Origin: [Pseudomonas] carboxydohydrogena | Lineage (GTDB): Bacteria > Pseudomonadota > Alphaproteobacteria > Rhizobiales > Xanthobacteraceae | Assembly (NCBI RefSeq): GCF_029030725.1 | Contig: NZ_CP113162.1 | Location: 3,207,441 to 3,271,440 of the forward strand | Reading direction: 5' to 3' | Length of the DNA: 64,000 nucleotides | Part shown: positions 35,107 to 43,713 of the stretch, in pieces | Numbering within the stretch: the stretch's first letter is position 1 | Layout: each line of letters starts with the position of its first letter | Position numbers and translations under genes: made by a program | The notes under the pieces: model-generated | What the model saw: only the letters and a program-made list of their open reading frames with translations | What the model was told of the DNA's origin: nothing | Database searches by the model: none

Positions 35107-36222
35107 ATGATGGCGATGCCATCAAAGAGATGTGATCCCAAAAGCCAGAGCATGATGCTTTTTTCTCATTCCCGCTTTCAATATCAGCCGAGTTCCGAGC
35201 CTCTCGTTTTGGCGCTTTCATCGGATATCGAACTTGGCGAGATTCGCATCAGGCCCTTTCTTGCAGCCCTACTTGCGCGCGGTGTGATCGCGGGCTTCCA
35301 GATGGCCGACCGCAAAATGCATTCGCTGGGATGGCACAAGGATTTTTCCTTTAGCCACATCTGGTGCCACCGCAACGTATCGACGGCGCAATATCGATTT
35401 TTGCGAAAAAACCAGAATGTTCCGGTCGTCTACGACCTCGACGATCTGATGACCGCCACGCCGGACTTCGTCAAAGCGAGACCGCGCAACGTCGCGCGCA
35501 TTCGCTGGTGCCTTGAACATGCGCAAACGGTGACAACCTCGACCGATGTCCTGCGAGGCCATTTGCTTCAGCAGATCCCTTCGCCAAAATCGGTCATCAC
35601 CCTCAAGAACGGATATTCCGGTCACGCAACGCCAATCCCTCTGCCAATCACGCCACAGAAGCGAATTGTATGGACCTCGGGTGACCACCCCTTCGTGACG
35701 CGCGATAATCCGGAATTCACAGCCCGGCTCGCGGACATCGCGAACCGCCATGGCTATGAAATGGTCATCATCGGACGCTTCGACCCGGCTCTTGGCAAGC
35801 TCTTCAAATTGTCCCGATACATCCAGCGACTCGACTTCAACTCTTATCGGGAAATTCTGCCATATTTCGCGGGCGCCATCGGGCTGGCCCCGTTGCCGTC
35901 GGGGCTTTCGCCGCACAACCAGCAATTCTTCGATGCGAAGTCCGATATCAAGCTGCTCGACTATCTTGCCAGCGGGCTCGTGCCGGTCTGCACCAGCACA
36001 CCGCCCTACACCCGGTCCGAGCTCTATATTCCGGAACTCGCCGCTGAAAACCCGGATGCCCTTCTCGACAGACTGGAAAGCTGCATCGTCAGCCACGCGA
36101 GCTGGATCGAGCGGATAGATGATAAATTCTATGCAACCGATGTCATGACGCAGCGGCAGTTCGGACCGCTGTCGCGAGCTTTGGACAGCATCTTTCCCGC
36201 GCGATCAGAATCAATCGGATAA
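35107..36222 (+). CDS. Glycosyltransferase-like protein of the glycan locus
   Basis: About 371 residues, GT-B-like. An N-terminal Rossmann-like half (PLVLALSSDIELGEIRIRPFLAALLARG, VVYDLDDLMTA) is followed by a nucleotide-sugar-binding half (RIVWTSGDHPF, MVIIGRFD, PYFAGAIGLAPLPSG, FDAKSDIKLLDYLASGLVPVCTSTPPY). The DAKSDIKLLDYLASGLVPV stretch corresponds to the conserved E-x7-E region of GT4 enzymes. The start is uncertain: ATGs occur at 35107, 35110, 35116 and 35152 and a TTG at 35095, none with an ideal ribosome-binding site. Its last 12 bases overlap the convergent rhamnan-synthesis gene. Confidence 0.75.
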   Translation: MMAMPSKRCDPKSQSMMLFSHSRFQYQPSSEPLVLALSSDIELGEIRIRPFLAALLARGVIAGFQMADRKMHSLGWHKDFSFSHIWCHRNVSTAQYRFLRKNQNVPVVYDLDDLMTATPDFVKARPRNVARIRWCLEHAQTVTTSTDVLRGHLLQQIPSPKSVITLKNGYSGHATPIPLPITPQKRIVWTSGDHPFVTRDNPEFTARLADIANRHGYEMVIIGRFDPALGKLFKLSRYIQRLDFNSYREILPYFAGAIGLAPLPSGLSPHNQQFFDAKSDIKLLDYLASGLVPVCTSTPPYTRSELYIPELAAENPDALLDRLESCIVSHASWIERIDDKFYATDVMTQRQFGPLSRALDSIFPARSESIG

Positions 36223-37485
36223 TGGCTTCGCCGGCGGCCATGCCGTTTCTTCGATCGTCATGGGAGGGCGGGCCAACCCCGGCAACGCTCCGAATATCCG
36301 CTCCAGCGCATGCTGAAGGGTGCCATCGGTTTGCCCGGACTCCACGGGGAAGTCATCCTGAGAAAGATTCAACGGCTTCAACAGATCAAGCAATTCACGA
36401 CGAATCCAGAACATCGTTCCCGCGAAAAAGTCAGGCTTGAAACGATCTTCCGGACAACCCAGCCGTTTTATAAGCTCGAGCGTCAGCTTTTCGTTTTGCG
36501 GCCATGTTTCCGGAAAATTTCCTCGAAAATGGGATGAGCCAACCAGACCCAATTCGGGCTGGCTTACAAACCTCCGGAGAATGGCCCCGACCAGTTCTTC
36601 CGAGCCGACCAGATCATTCAAAAGCAACCGGCGCCAAACATCACCGAAAACCGCTTGCGGTCCCAGTGACATTGTTTTCTTCCCGTGCAGCTTGCAGATC
36701 AGTTCGAAACCGTCGAGATGACCCTCTCGCAAGAGCTGAATGAAAGGCCCGACGTCGCGGCCGCGATTGGGATAGACCAGCACCTTGGCATCGCGGAACT
36801 GCCCGGAAATCCGCTCGACCAAAACAGGATTTGGCTCGGTCAATGTCACGACCAAATTAAATGGAATCGTCAGACGCCGAAGCCGCGTCTCGAAATCCGG
36901 CCAAACATCGCAATAATGCAAATGGACGACAATTCCGGTCGCGATGTTGCCATCTGGTTGCAGCGTCTTCGAGAAGACAGGATGCTCAACGACTTCGTAT
37001 CCCAGCGTCCGCTGTAAAGCGGGGCTAGAGACTCCAACCCTCCAATGCGCAAGGGTCCTCATAGCGCGCGACATTTCAAGACCCTTAACTCCATATGCAT
37101 GGAAAAGGGGGAGTATCGTCAAACCATCATCCGCATAGCGATTGAAGCGATGAAACCGGAAAAGCCGTAGCGCCTTTAAAAAATCCCCCGGATGAGTCCT
37201 CCTGAAAGAGGTCAGTTCGGCTTCCTGATCCAGAACGTACAAATCCGTGTCCCGCCCGGAAGACTTCATGAGGTATTCTGTTTCGGGAAGAGCGGGAATG
37301 AATAACGGATGCGAGGCGGTATCCGTCTTCCAAACCCGGATAAACGGTTGCGAATCCACCTTGCGCGACAACCGCAAATAATAAAACCGGTCCTTCGAAA
37401 GGCTCAGCTTGCGCCACGCGGTCCCCGAACTCGTCATCACTTTCTCCAACGACCCGTGAAGACCGGTCATATCAATTTCAACCAC
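36211..37485 (-). CDS. Rhamnan synthesis protein F (RgpF) family protein
   Basis: A 424-residue protein whose C-terminal two thirds match RgpF-type sequences: IATGIVVHLHYCDVWPDFETRL, VVTLTEPN, VLVYPNRGRDVGPFIQLLREGHLDGFELICKLHGKKT, FGDVWRRLLLNDLVGS and DFFAGTMFWIRRELLDLL. The family takes part in rhamnose-polysaccharide assembly and is thought to be a glycosyltransferase. The rmlBDAC genes further right would supply dTDP-L-rhamnose. Start is GTG 37485, with ATG 37470 as alternative. It is divergent from the arabinose operon with 250 bp between. Confidence 0.82.
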   Translation of the reverse strand: MVEIDMTGLHGSLEKVMTSSGTAWRKLSLSKDRFYYLRLSRKVDSQPFIRVWKTDTASHPLFIPALPETEYLMKSSGRDTDLYVLDQEAELTSFRRTHPGDFLKALRLFRFHRFNRYADDGLTILPLFHAYGVKGLEMSRAMRTLAHWRVGVSSPALQRTLGYEVVEHPVFSKTLQPDGNIATGIVVHLHYCDVWPDFETRLRRLTIPFNLVVTLTEPNPVLVERISGQFRDAKVLVYPNRGRDVGPFIQLLREGHLDGFELICKLHGKKTMSLGPQAVFGDVWRRLLLNDLVGSEELVGAILRRFVSQPELGLVGSSHFRGNFPETWPQNEKLTLELIKRLGCPEDRFKPDFFAGTMFWIRRELLDLLKPLNLSQDDFPVESGQTDGTLQHALERIFGALPGLARPPMTIEETAWPPAKPLSD

Positions 37486-37735
37486 TGGCGATATGCCGCG
37501 AATGCCACCCGCTGGATTCCCGCAACACTCAGATCGTCAAATGGGGAGCCATCAGATCCCCGATGATGATAGGCCGGAGCGGCATGATCGCCCACTCAAT
37601 TAAGAGTGGCGGGCTTCCGGTCTGCTGCGCGGGTCCCCACTAATACCTTGTAGATTAAGGATAAATCATCACCTATTATATGTCCCGCCGCCAAATGGTA
37701 GAAGGCCAGCCAGCCTCCTGAACGCAAGACCGCGA

Positions 37736-39199
37736 ATGAACCAAACCTCTATTCATACTGCCTCCTATCAGCAAGCGATCCTGCCGATAGTTGTCGATCT
37801 CGATCACACCTATCTTAAGGTCGATTCATTATATGAATTGTTCGCGACCGCTCTCTTTTCCAAACCCGTCCAGACGCTTCGATCCTTATTCCAGCTGACG
37901 CGCGGAATAGCCGCCTTCAAATGCAGGCTCGTGGAAATCGCCAAGCTGGACTCGGCATCTCTGCCGGTTCATCGCGAACTGATCTCCTATCTCGAAGAAC
38001 AATCTGCGCTGGGCCGCGACATTCACCTCGCCACGGCTGCACACATTTCGATCGCCCGCAATGTCGCGTCCGAGAAAACATTATTCAAATCCATATACGG
38101 TACCGGCCCCGACATGAATCTGAAAGGCGCAGCCAAGGCCCGACAGTTGATGGAGGCCTTTCCTGATGGCTTCGTCTATGCGGGCGACAGCACTTCCGAT
38201 ATCCCGGTCTGGCGGGAGGCCCGCGCTGCTATCGTCGTTGCCCCCAATCGAAAGCTGGCCAACCATCTTCAGGCCTCGGGAATCCGTATCGAGCAGAGCT
38301 TCATCGAAGCGCCGTCCCTGCTTTCATCATGGTGGCGGGCGTTCCGGCCTCATCAATGGGCAAAGAACCTCCTTATCTTCGTGCCCCTCATTCTCGGCGC
38401 GCCGGAAGTCACCTTAACGGGCCTGCTCACGACCTTCGTCTTCATGCTGCTGCTGTGCGGGGTTGCCTCCCTCACCTATGTCGTGAACGACATCGCCGAT
38501 GTCACATCGGATCGCAAACACTGGTCGAAACGGCGCCGTCCTTTTGCGAGCGGCGCGATTCCAATTCGCGACGGATTGATCGTTGCAAGTTTCGGATTGC
38601 CCATTCTCCTTCTGACCGGCTTGTTGATCTCCCCGCCGGCCGCCTTGTGCCTGATTTGTTATACGGCGATCACGCTCGGTTATTCGTTTGGCTGGAAACG
38701 CGTTCCGCTGTTCGACACTTTCCTGATAGCCCTGCTCTTCACCATCCGGGTTCTCATGGGGACCATAACCGCGTCCCTCATCACCTCCGTTTGGCTGTTG
38801 GTCTTCTCGATGTTTTTCTTCTTCTCCATGGCTCTGGCCAAGCGCCATACGGAAATCCTCCGGGCCGCCGAGCACGGGCTCGATCACATCAATGGCAGGG
38901 GATATCGAACCGACGACGCCGTCCTGACGCTTGTCATGGGTCTCAGCTCATCGATGGCCGCCATCGTCCTCGTCGTGATTTATATGGTCGAGGAGGTCTT
39001 CACACGCAGGATGATCTACGCCGAGCCGATCTGGTTATGGATCACGCCGATGGCCATCTTTCTGTTTGTGTGCCGAATATGGATATTATCGCATCGCGGG
39101 CGCATGACGGACGATCCCGTTGCATTCGCCTTGCGTGATCGAATCTGCCTCGCTCTCGGCGCGTGCGTGGTCGCCGCAATCGCATTGGCGATTTCATGA
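37736..39199 (+). CDS. HAD phosphatase fused to UbiA-type polyprenyl-phosphate phosphoribosyltransferase
   Basis: A 487-residue fusion. Residues 15-190 are a HAD phosphatase with motif I D21-L-D23-H-T25, motif II threonine in HLATAAH (T100), motif III lysine near 135 and motif IV GDSTSD (150-155), all intact. Residues 198-487 are a UbiA prenyltransferase with RPHQWAKNLLIFVPL (204-218) and the ND-x2-D-x3-D motif NDIADVTSDRKHWSKRRRP (251-269), the pattern of mycobacterial DPPR synthase Rv3806c. Inferred reaction: PRPP plus polyprenyl phosphate gives 5-phosphoribosyl-phosphopolyprenol, which the HAD domain dephosphorylates. Its stop overlaps dprE1 (ATGA). Confidence 0.87.
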   Translation: MNQTSIHTASYQQAILPIVVDLDHTYLKVDSLYELFATALFSKPVQTLRSLFQLTRGIAAFKCRLVEIAKLDSASLPVHRELISYLEEQSALGRDIHLATAAHISIARNVASEKTLFKSIYGTGPDMNLKGAAKARQLMEAFPDGFVYAGDSTSDIPVWREARAAIVVAPNRKLANHLQASGIRIEQSFIEAPSLLSSWWRAFRPHQWAKNLLIFVPLILGAPEVTLTGLLTTFVFMLLLCGVASLTYVVNDIADVTSDRKHWSKRRRPFASGAIPIRDGLIVASFGLPILLLTGLLISPPAALCLICYTAITLGYSFGWKRVPLFDTFLIALLFTIRVLMGTITASLITSVWLLVFSMFFFFSMALAKRHTEILRAAEHGLDHINGRGYRTDDAVLTLVMGLSSSMAAIVLVVIYMVEEVFTRRMIYAEPIWLWITPMAIFLFVCRIWILSHRGRMTDDPVAFALRDRICLALGACVVAAIALAIS

Positions 39200-40518
39200 G
39201 CTTCGTGCGCCGCGCCGATATTGTTTCGTGGGGCCGCACCCCCCGGATAGAGGCGCGCGTGGCATCTCCGTCGTTCAGGGACGAGCTCGGCAGCCTTGTC
39301 CGCGAAGGCAATCAGGATTCCCATCGCACCATGGCATTCGGCCTGCGCCGATCCTACGGGGACAGTTGCCTCAACGAACATGGGTCCATGATCGATATGA
39401 CCGGAGTGAACCGGTTCATTCATTTCGATCGCCAGACCGGCCGCCTCGTTGCGGAAGCGGGTGCAAGTTTCGACGACATCCTGAAATTGATTGTCCCGGC
39501 CGGCTTTTTTCTTCCCGTCACGCCCGGCACAAAATTTGTCACGCTCGGCGGCGCCATCGCCAACGACGTTCACGGGAAAAATCATCACAGCGCGGGGACC
39601 ATCGGGCGCTGGGTGCGCCAACTTCAGCTTTTGCGAAGCGACGGCACCCTACATGCCCTGACCCCGGATGATCCGACAGGGCTGTTCGACGCAACCATCG
39701 GGGGCCTCGGTTTGACAGGCCTGATCGTCTCGGCCGAGCTGGAGCTTATTCCCATCGCCAGCACCGATCTGGATACAGAGGTCATTCGGTTCGGAAGCGT
39801 CGGAGAGTTTCTGAAATTGTCCGCCGAAAGCGAGCATGCCTATACGTACACCGTGGCCTGGGTGGATTGTCTGGGAATGCGGGGCCGCATCGGGCAAGGT
39901 ATTTTCACGCGCGCGCGGCACAGCGACATCGGGCCGCTGAAAGTCCATGCTCCGGGCCGCCTGACGATACCCGTGGAAGCTCCGGGTTTTTGTCTCAACC
40001 GCTATTCGCTATTCGCATTCAACACCGCCTACCGCTTTGCGGCCGGCTTGAAGCATCGGAAAACGACTCATTATGAACCGTTTTTCTATCCGCTCGATGC
40101 GATCGGACAATGGAACCTGCTTTATGGGCGCAAGGGCTTCTTTCAGTACCAGTGCGTGGTGCCATCCTCCGAAGCCGAATCGGCCCTGACCGAGATGTTG
40201 CAGGCGATTGCGGCAAGCGGCGAAGGATCCTTTCTGTCCGTCCTCAAGACATTTGGAAACGTGGCATCCCCCGGCTTGCTGTCTTTTCCCATGGAGGGCG
40301 CAACCCTGGCGATGGATTTCCCAAATCGGGCAACGACGTCCACCCTCTTCAACAGATTGGACGATATCGTTCGAAGCGCGGGCGGAAGACTCTACCCGGC
40401 CAAGGATGGCCGGATTTCCGCGGACATGTATAAGACGGGATATCCGAATCTGGAGCGATTCACATCGCACATGGATCCCGGTTTTTCGTCCTCGTTCAGC
40501 CGCCGGGTGGGCCTCTGA
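39196..40518 (+). CDS. dprE1: DprE1-like polyprenylphosphoryl-ribose 2'-oxidase
   Basis: A 440-residue FAD enzyme of the VAO/aldonolactone oxidase family. PVTPGTKFVTLGGAIANDVHGKNHH (residues 107-131) corresponds to the DprE1 FAD site with HGKNHHSAG. The C-terminal SFPMEGATLAMDFP and GGRLYPAKDGR segments align with DprE1; the catalytic lysine equivalent to K418 is present (K403), while the position of C387, target of benzothiazinones, is Ala372. It should oxidise the 2'-OH of polyprenylphosphoryl ribose to the keto intermediate. I use ATG 39196, overlapping the previous stop. Confidence 0.9.
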   Translation: MSFVRRADIVSWGRTPRIEARVASPSFRDELGSLVREGNQDSHRTMAFGLRRSYGDSCLNEHGSMIDMTGVNRFIHFDRQTGRLVAEAGASFDDILKLIVPAGFFLPVTPGTKFVTLGGAIANDVHGKNHHSAGTIGRWVRQLQLLRSDGTLHALTPDDPTGLFDATIGGLGLTGLIVSAELELIPIASTDLDTEVIRFGSVGEFLKLSAESEHAYTYTVAWVDCLGMRGRIGQGIFTRARHSDIGPLKVHAPGRLTIPVEAPGFCLNRYSLFAFNTAYRFAAGLKHRKTTHYEPFFYPLDAIGQWNLLYGRKGFFQYQCVVPSSEAESALTEMLQAIAASGEGSFLSVLKTFGNVASPGLLSFPMEGATLAMDFPNRATTSTLFNRLDDIVRSAGGRLYPAKDGRISADMYKTGYPNLERFTSHMDPGFSSSFSRRVGL

Positions 40519-40519
40519 T

Positions 40520-41266
40520 ATGTCTCCTTCAATCAAAGTTCTCATTCTGGGCGCGGCATCCGGTATCGCCGAAGCGACGGCGCGGCTGTATGCGAAGGAA
40601 GGAGCAATTATTGGCCTGGCGGGCCGGAATAGCGGGCGGCTCAATCAAATCGCCGACGACCTCAAAACACGAGGCGCGGGACGCGTCGAGATATTCGAAG
40701 CGGACTTTCTGACAGCCGATCCAGCCTCGACACTGGCACACGCCAGAGAGACGCTGGGCGGACTGGATCACATCCTGCTCGCCTACGGTGTGCTCGGAGA
40801 CCAATCCGGAGCCGAACAATCTCCTGAAGCAGCCCGCAGCATTATCGACGTCAATTTCACATCCGCCGCGGCATGGTCCCTCGCCGCCGCCTCGCTGCTG
40901 GAGCGGCAGGGTAAGGGCTCTCTCGTCGTCCTTGGCTCGGTGGCCGGCGATCGCGGCCGCCGCTCGAATTACATATATGGAGCGGCCAAGGGCGGCCTCG
41001 GCATTCTCCTTCAAGGCATCAGCCATCGTTTTGCCGGCAAGGGACCACGCGCAGTCATCGTCAAGCCGGGACCGACCGACACGGCCATGACGAAGGCCAT
41101 GACCAAGGGAGGCCCGCTTTGGGCGTCTCCGGATGCTGTCGCTAAAATCGTGCGAAGGGCTGCCGACCATGGAGGGCCCGTTGTTTATGCGCCGGCGCGC
41201 TGGCGGTTGATCATGCTGATCATCCGCGCCGTTCCGTCCGCCATCTTCAACAAGATAAACTTCTGA
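40520..41266 (+). CDS. dprE2: DprE2-like polyprenylphosphoryl-2-keto-ribose reductase
   Basis: A 248-residue short-chain dehydrogenase. NAD(P)-binding GAASGIAEATARLYAKEG (residues 10-27), NN-type core at IIDVNFTSAAAWSLAAASLLERQGKGSLVVLGSVAGDRGRRSNYIYGAAKGG containing Ser, Y-x3-K, and a hydrophobic C-terminus (RLIMLIIRAVPSAIFNKINF) that also occurs in DprE2. It would reduce the keto intermediate to polyprenylphosphoryl arabinose. It begins one base after the dprE1 stop, and its own stop overlaps the following start by one base (TGATG), so the pair are tightly coupled, as in mycobacteria. Confidence 0.88.
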   Translation: MSPSIKVLILGAASGIAEATARLYAKEGAIIGLAGRNSGRLNQIADDLKTRGAGRVEIFEADFLTADPASTLAHARETLGGLDHILLAYGVLGDQSGAEQSPEAARSIIDVNFTSAAAWSLAAASLLERQGKGSLVVLGSVAGDRGRRSNYIYGAAKGGLGILLQGISHRFAGKGPRAVIVKPGPTDTAMTKAMTKGGPLWASPDAVAKIVRRAADHGGPVVYAPARWRLIMLIIRAVPSAIFNKINF

Positions 41267-42195
41267 TGCGCAAGATCATAGTGACTGGCGCGGCTGGCCT
41301 TGTCGGGCAGAATCTCGTCGCGCGCCTGAAATCGCGCGCGGATATCGAACTTATCGGCATCGACAAGCATGCCGAAAATTCGCGCCTGTTCCGCGAAATC
41401 CATCCCTCTGTCCAATTGATGGAAGCCGACCTGTCGCAGGCAGGCCCCTGGCAGGAATGTTTCGCAGGCGCCGACACGGTCGTCGTCAATCAGGCGCAAA
41501 TCGGCGGCCTTCAATACGGCGAATTCGAATCGAACAATATTCTGGCGACCAGAAACATTCTCGACGCAGCCAGCAAGCATGACGTCGGCTATTTCATCGG
41601 CATATCGTCGTCAGTCGTCAATTCGCAGGCTTCCGATTTTTATACGCGATCGAAAACCCTTCAGGAAGCAATCTACGCCGAAAGCGCGATCCCTCATGTC
41701 ATTCTTCGTCCGACCCTGATGTTCGGCTGGTTCGACCGCAAGCATCTCGGCTGGCTGCGCCGCTTCATGGACCGCGTTCCCCTGTTTCCGATTCCGGGAA
41801 ACGGGCAATTCATTCGTCAGCCTCTTTATGTCGGCGACTTTGTTTCGATTATCGTATCCTCGATCATGAGCCGGAAGACCGGCACCTTCGACATATCGGG
41901 CCTCGAGCAAATCTCCTACGACGATCTCATCAGGACAATCCATGACGTCGTGAAGCCAAAAGCCCGGATCGTTCACATCCCATACCGGCTCTTCTGGATC
42001 CTGCTGTGGCTCTATGCCCGCCTTGACAGGAATCCGCCCTTCACCACGAAACAACTGGAAGCGCTGGTCATTCCCGAAACCTTTCCCGTGACCGATTGGC
42101 CGGCGCAATTTACTGTAACTCCGACGCCGTTGCGGGATGCTCTTGCTCACACCTTCCTCGACCCCGAGCATTCGCCCATCACTCTGTCGTTCTAG
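41266..42195 (+). CDS. NAD-dependent epimerase/dehydratase family protein
   Basis: A 309-residue extended SDR: dinucleotide motif VTGAAGLVGQNLVARL at residues 6-21, catalytic Y-x3-K in FYTRSKTLQEA, and RPTLMFGWFDRKHLGW typical of extended SDR sugar enzymes. The substrate is unknown; the arabinose pathway does not need an additional epimerase, so it may build another sugar of the same glycan or act on a lipid-linked sugar. It overlaps dprE2 by one base, which argues for a linked function. Confidence 0.82.
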   Translation: MRKIIVTGAAGLVGQNLVARLKSRADIELIGIDKHAENSRLFREIHPSVQLMEADLSQAGPWQECFAGADTVVVNQAQIGGLQYGEFESNNILATRNILDAASKHDVGYFIGISSSVVNSQASDFYTRSKTLQEAIYAESAIPHVILRPTLMFGWFDRKHLGWLRRFMDRVPLFPIPGNGQFIRQPLYVGDFVSIIVSSIMSRKTGTFDISGLEQISYDDLIRTIHDVVKPKARIVHIPYRLFWILLWLYARLDRNPPFTTKQLEALVIPETFPVTDWPAQFTVTPTPLRDALAHTFLDPEHSPITLSF

Positions 42196-42202
42196 GTGAC
42201 GT

Positions 42203-43489
42203 ATGAGCCATATTGTCGTGCTGGGCGCGGGCCCGATGGGATTGGCGGCAGCCCAGCGGGCCGTCACGCTCGGGCATCAGGTCGATTTGCTGGAAGCCGG
42301 CAGCGAAGTCGGAGGCATGGCCGCTCACTTCGACTTTTCCGGCGTTTCAATCGAGCGATTCTACCATTTCATCTGCAAATCGGATCAACCGACGTTCGAC
42401 CTGATGAAAGAACTCGGCATCTTCGACAAGATGCGCTGGGTCAACACATCCATGGCTTATTACACCCATGGCAAGGTTCACAAATGGGGCGATCCCGTAT
42501 CGTTGCTGCGATACCCCCACCTTACCCTCATCGAGAAACTGCGCACCGGATGGCAGATGTTCCTGACGACGAAATCCAGGAATTTTGCCGCGATCGAACA
42601 TCTGACCTCGCGAGAATGGATCGAGCACGGCTCCGGCAAATCGGTTTACGCCAAACTCTGGAAACGGCTTCAGGAGCTGAAGTTCTATGAGATGGCCGAT
42701 GAAGTTTCCGCATCATGGATAGCCACTCGCATCAAGCGCATCGGGAATTCCAGAAAATCCATCTTTCAGGAACAACTCGGATACATTGATGGCGGATCGA
42801 AAACGCTGATGGATGAAATCGCCAATGACATTCAACGCAAGGGCGGGCGAATCCATCTTCGGGCTCAAGCCGAGCGCGTTCACATCGAAGACGGCCGCGT
42901 CACAGGCGTTCTCGCTGCGGGCACAAATTATCCAGCGGACGCAGTCATCTCCACGATACCGATCCCCCTCATCAACGACATTATCCCCGACCTGCCTCGG
43001 GATTTGCAGGACAGATACGCATCCATCCGCAACATCGGAGCCATTTGCGTTCTATTCAAACTGAGAAAGTCGGTCACGCCGCACTTCTGGCTCAACATCG
43101 TCGATGAGAGCATGGACATTCCCGGCCTGATCGAGTTCTCCAACCTGCGGCCGGTTGGTTCAACGATCATCTATGCGCCCTATTACATGCCGACCACGCA
43201 GCCCAAGTGGAAATGGGGAGACCGTCAATTCATCGACCAGGTGAAGAGTTACATCAAACGCATCAATCCCTCGATCACCGATGACGATATTCTGGATACG
43301 AAAGTCGCGCGCCTGCGCTACGCGCAGCCGATTTGCGAGCCCTATTTCCTCAACAAGATTCCGCCGGTCCAAACACCCGTTTGCGGCCTGCAAATCGCGG
43401 ATACCTGCTTCTACTATCCGGAGGATCGAGGCGTGGCCGAAAGCATCAGGCTCGGGCGCCGGATGGCCGAATCCGTGCTCCCTTCCTGA
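42203..43489 (+). CDS. FAD-dependent oxidoreductase (protoporphyrinogen-oxidase/amine-oxidase-like) of the glycan operon
   Basis: A 428-residue flavoprotein with N-terminal FAD motif VVLGAGPMGLAAAQRAVTLGHQVDLLEAGSEVGGMA (residues 4-39) and C-terminal ADTCFYYPEDRGVAESIRLGRRMAE, where the FAD isoalloxazine is normally held. The general architecture is that of UDP-galactopyranose mutase and PPOX-like enzymes found in sugar clusters. It starts 7 nt after the epimerase gene. The substrate is unknown; oxidation or ring isomerisation of a nucleotide- or lipid-linked sugar is possible. Confidence 0.8.
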   Translation: MSHIVVLGAGPMGLAAAQRAVTLGHQVDLLEAGSEVGGMAAHFDFSGVSIERFYHFICKSDQPTFDLMKELGIFDKMRWVNTSMAYYTHGKVHKWGDPVSLLRYPHLTLIEKLRTGWQMFLTTKSRNFAAIEHLTSREWIEHGSGKSVYAKLWKRLQELKFYEMADEVSASWIATRIKRIGNSRKSIFQEQLGYIDGGSKTLMDEIANDIQRKGGRIHLRAQAERVHIEDGRVTGVLAAGTNYPADAVISTIPIPLINDIIPDLPRDLQDRYASIRNIGAICVLFKLRKSVTPHFWLNIVDESMDIPGLIEFSNLRPVGSTIIYAPYYMPTTQPKWKWGDRQFIDQVKSYIKRINPSITDDDILDTKVARLRYAQPICEPYFLNKIPPVQTPVCGLQIADTCFYYPEDRGVAESIRLGRRMAESVLPS

Positions 43490-43713
43490 CGTGGAATCCC
43501 GATCGGCAGCTCCGCGATAAGGTTTGATGGCGAGCGCAGACTCTCTACGAGACATGAAGACACATCATCTGCTACAGAAATGCGCAGCTGGCAGCACCTT
43601 GAGGCATGCCGCATGGGTGTTAAGCTATCGTATCCCCGGCACAAGAAGTCATTCTTGCAGGCCAGCATGACGGCCGCCGCCATCAGCCACAATCGAGACC
43701 AATAGACCGCTCC

